A stretch of DNA of 64,000 bases, from NCBI RefSeq assembly GCF_954871325.1, contig NC_088776.1, positions 43,356,569-43,420,568 of the forward strand. Direction: 5' to 3'. This document shows positions 39,303 through 64,000 of the stretch, in pieces (position 1 is the stretch's first letter; the number at the start of each line of letters is the position of its first letter). The notes under the pieces are model-generated. The model worked only from the letters and a program-made list of their open reading frames with translations, was not told the origin of the DNA and searched no databases. Origin of the DNA: Gordionus sp. m RMFG-2023 (lineage: Eukaryota; Nematomorpha; Gordioida; Chordodea; Parachordodidae). The position numbers and the translations under genes are program-made.

Positions 39303-39666
39303 AGGCCCTTTCCAGACAGAATTTCAAAGCGGTTTTTGGGTAATGTTACAAGCAATTTTTTTTTATTTCCAAAAAAAAATGTTAAATTCTAGAATTATGT
39401 TTTTTAATATATTATAATATTTTATATAAAAAAACAATCTGGATCCACATTTCAAAACGCCATTTAATCGTTATTAAAATCAAACCAGTTTAATCGTTAT
39501 TAAAATCAAACAAGTTGGGGATCTAGTGTGTTTTTTTAAAAAAATATGATATTATATAAAAAAATTAATTCGAGAAGTTAACATTTTTTTTGGAAATAAA
39601 AAATTGATTGTTGGTAACATTACCCAAAAATCGCTTTGAAAAAACGTTATGTCTGGAAATGGCCTA
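39302..39666. mobile_element. MITE with about 80-bp inverted ends, abutting the previous one
   Basis: The left arm CCCTTTCCAGACAGAATTTC and the reverse complement of the right arm (CCATTTCCAGACATAACGTT) continue through long shared blocks such as GGTAATGTTAC and ATTTCCAAAAAAAA. Its centre holds a tandem duplication of AGTTTAATCGTTATTAAAAT (near 39463-39512). It begins exactly where the 38950 element ends. Confidence 0.7.
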
Positions 39667-40261
39667 ACGTTAATTATTATATCTCATCCAAAAATGAAAT
39701 AAAGAGAAAACATATATTATTTATTATAACATAAAAAAATGATGAGGTCAAGGTTACGATTGAGTCTCTAACGTTAGCGGAAAGATATCTGTTTTACAAA
39801 CGCCTCTTCTTAATTAAGAATCTAGAGCAATGTACATTGTGTATGTGGTACAAGATTCCATCATTACTTATTTCAAAAATTTTCGATTTTATAGTATTAA
39901 TGAAAAGATGTATTATCTTTTGCTCGAGATTCTACAAAAATGCGGAGATATATTGTTTCATTCAAGATGAAAATGACAGTTCATCTTCTTTATGGCTATT
40001 GTGTCCTACATGCTGGTGTATACAAAATAATACTAAAATCAATAGAAAGGAACTATGAAATAATCATAATACCTTTATAAGAAATTAGAAAAATATTTCA
40101 CATTAATTAGTTATAAGAGCAAAAAATTTATTACATAAAATAAATCTTTTTGAAAACTTTTTATTCCTTAAAATAATAACAATATTTGAGAGATTAGAAG
40201 ATACAAATGCTATAATCCAAAGTTCCTCATTGTATTTTCAAAATTTTAAATATAAAAAATT

Positions 40262-40840
40262 CTGATCAAAATTTTAGATGCACGATGACAAAATGATAAT
40301 TTCGATAAATTTTCGAGAGAAATTAATTTTAAAGACAAACAATTTAATTGTAGAGGAACCCATTTTAAAAGGACAGAAAAAAAGGCCTTTAAGATTCAAA
40401 GAAGGCTCAAATTTATCGTATACCATCATTTTGGGGAAATTAATGAATATTATAGACAAATTTAGTATAAAGTTTTAAATACTTATACAATAAAAAATCG
40501 TTTCATCAAACGAGGGATGGATCATATGAGCAATTTGCTATCAAAAACTTGATGAAAGTCATGTTTCAGTATTCTGTGGAGTTGATTTTGATAGTTCGTC
40601 TAATTCTTCATATGGATAAACTCTTTAGAGGACGTCATAGCCATATTAAAGGAAAAAAGTAAGAAACAAAAAATTTAAATTTTTTCAGAATATGTAAAAT
40701 TTATTAAAAGGCTATTAATAATTCTCATATGTGCTTGTTCTGCAGAAGGATCGTTTTCAGGACTAATACGTGCTAAATTCTATTTACGCTTTGCAAGAAA
40801 ACAGCAACGACTATTCTGATTTCATATATTAATGAATAAT
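40262..40840 (+). pseudogene. Decayed hAT C-terminus, ZMYM1-like
   Basis: Plus-strand pieces include EEPILKGQKKRPLRFKEG near 40350-40405, matching the basic linker of ZMYM1-like hAT proteins, and SAEGSFSGLIRAKFYLRFAR near 40740-40800. The latter corresponds to the dimerisation motif AERSFSxLxRIKTYLR. Stops and frame changes interrupt it. Just upstream, 40028-40062 (ACTAAAATCAATAGAAAGG...) is a near copy of 15390-15420, another sign of dispersed repeat DNA. Confidence 0.5.
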
Positions 40841-41493
40841 GACAATAGACTCTAAGTAAATAAGATGCATAACTAACTTTCTATTTAATTCTAGTTAACT
40901 AAGACCAATTCAATAAAACCTTTCTTATAGAATATCATAATACAAAAAAAATCTGGAATATACTCTATGAAAAAATTATCATTTTCATACACTTTTATTG
41001 ATATAAATTTATTAAGCATATATTTAAAATAATTAAATATTATGATAATAAAATAAAAAAATTTGCTAAAAGCATGTATAGATTTAATTGCATTCTTCTT
41101 TTCTTCTATTATTTTGGTGTATTTTATTATGATAAAATTTTTCAAACATAAATTCGGTTCTTTTTAGCATAAAATTACTGATAATTATTATTAATAATAT
41201 ATTATACGAATATTATTATAATTTCATTTAATTTTTATAACATTTAAAATAAATTCTTTTTATATACCTTTAGATTTGATGTTAAAACCTAATAACGATT
41301 ATAATAATTATTGATTTTAATATTATTTTTTAGGGAATAGAAATAATTTATGTTTTTACAAAAATATACTTTTCTTTTTATATATCATTTAAATACTAAT
41401 GACGGCCAACGAGTTAATTATGATTTAAAAATTAATTTTTAGATTAGAAAATAATTGATACAATAACTATAAAGTAGTAGTAAATGCTACTGG

Positions 41494-41720
41494 CAATGGC
41501 GTAGCCAGGATTTTTCCAATGGGGGTCACCATTTATTTTTGAACCAATATGTCATAAAAAAAATCAATATATTTCATGCAAAAAAATAAACAACTCTCAA
41601 CTATTGGCAGAACAAAAAAAAATTTGAATTATTCCGTTTCTCATAGCCAATACAATATTCGGTGCATTATCGCTGATTAAGTGTAATTTGTTAATTATCT
41701 CATTCAAAGATGGATAATGT
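41494..41720 (-). pseudogene. hAT terminus with transposase fragment
   Basis: CAATGGCGTAGCCAGG at 41494 is nearly the same terminus as at 15528. On the minus strand about 41715-41620 reads HYPSLNEIINKLHLISDNAP followed by NIVLAMRNGII. The SDNAxNxxxAxR pattern is the second-aspartate region of hAT transposases. The rest of the protein is not recognisable. Confidence 0.5.
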
Positions 41721-41974
41721 TTATAGCTGAATGTGACATGCATATTATATATTTTTAATTATATCCTAAGCATTGATCACTTAGTTATAAATGATTGTTG
41801 AATTACTTAAATTTTACATATGAACAATAGGTATAATATTATAATTTCCAAAATGCTACAGGAAAAAGTTAAAAATACAAAAAATAATAACGTAAACATA
41901 AATTCGCAAATTTATCAATTTAGGATTTTACTATATAATCATTAAATAAAGATATCGGCTGATATCTTACACTG

Positions 41975-42380
41975 ATCTTTTCCCAGACGAGCAGTCTATC
42001 CCGGAACGGGCCACAAAATGGTATACCTTTAAAAATCCGTGCCTGGCCTTAATATTAAAATAATATCCAGGCTGAGCTTAATTTAAAAATTTAATAATTC
42101 GGGCTGAATAAATTTAAATTATATCAATTAATAAGAAAATGCTGGAAAATCATATATTGAATTATTATTATTTCTGCTCATATTTGCAATTTCCATTAAC
42201 AATTTCAAAATACAGTGAAAATTATTTAAAATAATAAAATTATAAAATACGAACTGGGCTGAAAAATTATTAAAAATAAAAATCCACACCAGGCCAATAA
42301 TTTCCAAAAATATTCAGACTGAGTAGAAAATTAATTATTTTTCAAATCCGGTCCCAGCCTAAAATTTTGACCTCTGCATG
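41975..42380. mobile_element. Possible MITE with GGGCTGA/CAGGCC words
   Basis: GC-richer words (CCCGGAACGGGCC, CAGGCTGAGC, GGGCTGAA, CCAGGCC) sit at the two ends of about 400 bp of A/T-rich DNA. The right end GACCTCTGCA resembles the termini of the 38950 family. Boundaries are approximate and no duplication was found. Confidence 0.35.
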
Positions 42381-43390
42381 TCTTTAATTTTTTTGTTATT
42401 TTTGAGGGAATAGATTGAATATTTTTGGTTAGGAGGTAATTTACTCTATGTCCCTAACTCCGAGAAATCAAGAATTGGACTCTACGAGGCAAGCATCCCC
42501 TTCTTAAAATATTGTGTAGAATTTGAAATATTCTAAACGGCATTAGGAGGAAATAAAGGGAACCTACCATTATATATCTTTCAGGGGGTGGGGGTCTCTT
42601 AGAAAATATTTAGTAAAATTAATTTCAGGGTAGGAGGGTAAATCTGGGCGTGTAAAGGTTAGAGAACGAATATTTTAAATATTATAAAATTTTGAATTAT
42701 TAAAATAATAACCATTCAATTAATATTTAAAATAACGAATAATCGTCGATTACATTAATAGATATATAATTATGTAATCTAAAGCGCAATTAATTGATTA
42801 TCCATTACAGTTTTCCCCACTACAAATTGAATTTGACATGGTAACATAATAGGGTTTCGAAACTCTTTTTGTTATGGTCATATTTTCTCTACCTTGTCTT
42901 ACTCTTTCATCACTGCTATTGATATTTCTTTTGCTTACAGTGACGTGCATATCTCAGTTGGTTGACATGCTTGTTTTTTATTAAGCCATCAACTAAACAT
43001 CATACAATATGACACTTTTACGTTGAACCACCATCTCTTCATGTTATTCAGCAGTGTTTTTGTTTTCTATTCAAGCCTTTTGTTTATTTCCAAATTCAGG
43101 GGCTCAAAGTCCTGTTTTTATAACATTTTTGTTTGTTTCCATAATGCATTTTAGGTCCTTTATCTCAAGGATAATCTCCTCTGATCCAACATCGTCTTGA
43201 GCAGACTACCAAACATCATTTTTACAGGCTATATACCAGTTGTTGTACATGGATATCGGTCAATAATTTAAACATCGCTGGATTTAGCTGGCCTATAGCC
43301 ACAGAAACGCTTCTATATGGTGCGGATGTAGCACTCAGCCAACCCTTTAGATTTGGGGCTATAAGGGGCTGAGCTAAAATGTTTTACTGT
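42381..43390. other. Gene-free interval
   Basis: Nothing coding was recognised; 42880-43390 is less AT-rich than average and may contain more of the adjacent retroelement fossil, but no domain could be named. Confidence 0.35.
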
Positions 43391-43790
43391 TTATTCGAAA
43401 TTCAGATTCGGCAAACTGAATACCGTTATGAAACAGCGAGGTAACCCAAATCTAGCAAAATAATTTCGCAGTTTATTAATTACACTCGCTGAACTAATAT
43501 ATGTTAAAATTGTAACTTCAACCCATTTAATAAAAGAGTCTATACAAATTAACCAATATTTTCCAAAGACAGAGACTGTTAATAATGTGGATTCCTTCAA
43601 GGTCGGGTAAGAATGTTCCAATTCTATAAAGGCACTTTACGCTCCCGGCTTATCTGGCAACTCTTACATCATTTAGCAAAATCTTCAACGTCTACCATCA
43701 AGATCTGCCCCAAAAACGTAATATTTGTATGATGACTTCATTTCCATAATACCAGGATATCATTGACGAATGTCTGTCAAAAGATCCTTC
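43391..43790 (-). mobile_element. Ty3/Gypsy-type LTR retrotransposon fossil (integrase part)
   Basis: Minus-strand remnants resemble the integrase of Ty3/Gypsy elements: first the zinc-binding N-terminal part, then the start of the catalytic core with a YWLICIDSFIKWVEV-like segment. No LTRs, gag or reverse transcriptase were identified nearby. It is a small, old and clearly broken fragment. Confidence 0.65.
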
Positions 43791-45439
43791 TTTAGTTTAT
43801 AGTCCATTTTTATAAAATTACAAGACTTCCTTTTTTAGCTGATAGGGTATAATAATTCCATCTTTATAATATTATAAGACTTACTTGGGAACAATTATTT
43901 ATAATCATAATAAAAAATATTTATAATCTTTGAATAATTATTAATATTGTCAATATACCAATTTTATATTAATTTAATAACTTCTTTCAAATTAATATAA
44001 TTATACTCGTCCGAGTGAAAGATAGGTCCTATTAGATTAATTTTTAAATATTTGATTTCGTCTTCGAATTTTTTTTTGTAAGCACATCTGTTTTTGTTTT
44101 CTCTACCAACAATCGGGATTGAGCATCTGAATTTTTTTTTGAAGTTTTATATCAAATTCTCTAAGGAAATACATTCCAAATTTAAGAGAATTCTCCCTTT
44201 TAAAATCGGTAAAAATTTATAAATATATTATATTTCGACTTTAACGATACATCAATGGTATATAATATGCCGTATATCATTGCGGTATATTTACTACTTC
44301 AATTTTAGTATTGCCATAGCCCAGATGTTTATATGCAGGCGAAAGTAATGATATGGCAATACGAGTCCAGGTAATTGTCTATTACACTGCAAGCAGCGCC
44401 TTTATTGAATTCCATTGTCATCAGCAACCTACATATCTTCACCAAGATTGTAGTTTTGTTATAAAAAAAAGAGGCCAGGTGTCCGCGGTAGAATCATATG
44501 CATAGCATGCGGCAATCTTTTTCAATATGGTTAGCTTTGTCGCAAGAAAATTAATGACGTTTTTTTATATATATTTTAGAATATAATTATTATTATTTAA
44601 TTTGTTACTATTTAAATTATTATTACTATTAAATTTGTTACCATTATAACTATTATTCTTAAAATAAACGTCACTAGAATATTGTGTTGACTTAAGTTAT
44701 ATTAATTTGTTCACTTCCTTGAAGCTCTTTGTCCAACTCAGGTAACATACTCCTAAGATGAAATCTCCTAAAAGTTTATCAACTGGCGGTTTAAAATTAC
44801 AAAGGGAATAAAATTTTTAATTTAATCGAAAAATCAATAATCGTTTCTCTTTTCTATTTTAAAAATTATACCTATGTAGGAAAATATTTAATATATCCAA
44901 TAAAATTTTCTCTATACTATTAAGTAACTTTATGTAATTGATGTATCACTTATTCGGGTAGTGATAATTCGATAGTTCATAATGCTTGTTAAATTTTTAT
45001 CCAGTATATGCTAAAATCAGATTTTTACTTAATTTAGGGTCAAAGCTACTTTTTACTTTAAAAATGAGTTCCAAATTATAAACATAGTCCTGAATATTAA
45101 CCTTCAATTTACAGAATTTGGGAGGCATGTAGAAAATTTTTATTAAAAATATTTCATCTTTGATCAAATTTTGGCTAGATTTTATTCTACTTCGCTTTTC
45201 TTTAGAGCTATCTTAATGTCTTCGTTAGGCATAATTTAATTTCCTTCGTCTCTTTAGCTTGACGCGAATAAAAGTTTAGAGAATTAATATTTTATTTAAA
45301 TATCACATATTAATATCATAAATCTTTAGTGAATATCATACTAACAATCGATTGCGCATTACAGTTCCTTGCCTATAATGTTTCACTCATGATGACTGAC
45401 CCCTCCTCCCCCACAAATAAAGGCCTGGTTAGAAGGCAG
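43791..45439. other. Gene-free interval upstream of LONP1
   Basis: AT-rich, no recognised genes. The last few hundred bases should contain the LONP1 promoter, but no TATA box or initiator can be assigned with confidence in such AT-rich DNA. Confidence 0.35.
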
Positions 45440-45501
45440 ATTCTCTTCTCTTCTCTTCTCATCTCTCTTCTCTTCTCTTCTCTTCTCTGTCTCTCTTCTC
45501 T
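45440..45501. repeat. (TCTTC/TCTCT)n pyrimidine tract upstream of LONP1
   Basis: About 60 bp of almost pure T/C with TCTTC as the main unit, ending about 160 bp before the LONP1 start codon. CT-rich tracts (GA repeats on the other strand) are common near arthropod promoters and can bind GAGA-type factors, so a promoter role is possible but not shown. Confidence 0.7.
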
Positions 45502-45663
45502 TATATACCCATCATGGATAAGGTTTAAAGTCAAAAATTTTAGTTGGCCAAATGAAATTATGGGAACTCATAATGCATGCATTAATAATTAAAATATGAA
45601 AAGAAAAAAATATATTATTTCACTCTTTAATTTTAAAGTTAGGTTCAAAAAATATTTCTTATC

Positions 45664-63511
<17,848 letters not shown>

Positions 63512-63668
63512 GTTTTTAAAATTTGTCAATATCATTTCATACACAGATAAACGAATTATATTTTTCAATACTATTTCTTCGTTGGTCTAGGTAGTCTTCA
63601 TTCGGTAAACGTTTATTTTCAAATTAATTAAATGTAAGAAAAGTAGCTAAATTAAGGGGTCTACTAAG

Positions 63669-63841
63669 TATAGTTGGGTAATCGTCTTAGCCTTACCGAT
63701 TTTTTTGACTGTCTGAGCCGATTTTTTGGCTAAGGCTAAGTTTGTGCCGATTTATTTTGGTAAGGCTGAGCTTAGGCTGAGTTTAATGGCTAAAGTTGAG
63801 CTTAAGCTGATTTTGATTGGCTAACGCTCTGCCTAACTGTA
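63669..63841. mobile_element. Probable small hAT MITE in LONP1 intron 12
   Basis: The left end TATAGTTGGGTAATCG and the reverse complement of the right end (TACAGTTAGGCAGAGCG) are weakly inverted. Repeated GGCTAAGGCTGAGC/AAGCTGA words fill the 170-bp interior. No clear 8-bp duplication. Confidence 0.5.
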
Positions 63842-63870
63842 AATTTTATAATAATTTAATTCAGTAGGGT

Positions 63871-64000
63871 GACAATTGTCATATTCGTCATTTTAAAACT
63901 TTTCCAATGATTTTTTAATGAAATTAGGTAAAAATGAATATTTTAAATTTGTTTTGGAAATTCAATACAATTTTCATATTCGTCATTATAAAACTTTTCC
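63871..64000. repeat. 95-bp direct repeat running off the window
   Basis: ACAATTGTCATATTCGTCAT at 63872 is repeated as ACAATTTTCATATTCGTCAT 95 bp later. Both continue into AAAACTTTTCC, and the second copy is cut by the window edge. This may be the start of a longer tandem array. Confidence 0.7.

Overview
This is an AT-rich (about one quarter G+C by eye) animal nuclear window, most likely arthropod. The only recognisable host gene is a spliced mitochondrial Lon protease (LONP1). The rest is intergenic or intronic DNA filled with decaying transposons, mostly hAT elements and their non-autonomous MITEs, plus single Tc1/mariner, Mutator-like (MULE) and non-LTR (LINE) elements and one small Ty3/Gypsy fossil. 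No tRNA, rRNA, CRISPR array or prokaryotic-style operon was seen. The species cannot be fixed from the sequence; hAT/ZMYM1-like, FLYWCH-MULE and mariner relics in AT-rich DNA would fit a hemipteran, a copepod or a similar arthropod.

Layout: 1-15500 has no gene. It holds hAT-type MITEs at 1625-1947, 9135-9516, 11719-12120, 13272-13831 and about 14524-14914, several with recognisable 8-bp target duplications, and a palindromic MITE at 9781-9961. From 15528 to 25600 lie two ZMYM1-like hAT relics, a G-rich minisatellite (17823-18880), a decayed mariner with matching ends (20497-21820), small palindromic elements, and a deleted hAT with a perfect 8-bp duplication (24338-25583). From 25600 to 45600 is a gene desert with another deleted hAT bearing a perfect duplication (29894-31263), an unidentified decayed reading frame (32421-33010), a stacked MITE pair (38950-39666), a compositionally odd block (38045-38820), more hAT relics (40262-42380) and a Ty3/Gypsy integrase fragment (43391-43790).

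From 45664 to the right edge, LONP1 runs on the + strand. Twelve exons could be placed with consistent phases. They give 635 codons, from the mitochondrial presequence through the substrate-binding domain to the AAA+ Walker A and Walker B motifs; the rest of AAA+ and the Ser-Lys protease domain lie past the window. Exons 1-5 are AT-rich and separated by four introns of only 41-46 bp. Exons 6-12 have much higher GC at third codon positions and introns up to 9.8 kb. The large introns carry MITEs, a MULE whose ends are inverted G-rich minisatellites, a hAT with a duplicated 5' end, a LINE, and another hAT relic.

I found no convincing new multi-gene system. The most notable observations are the two-part structure of LONP1, the MULE with tandem-repeat ends, and the repeated finding that unrelated-looking hAT elements carry arrays of short GC-rich words just inside their ends.
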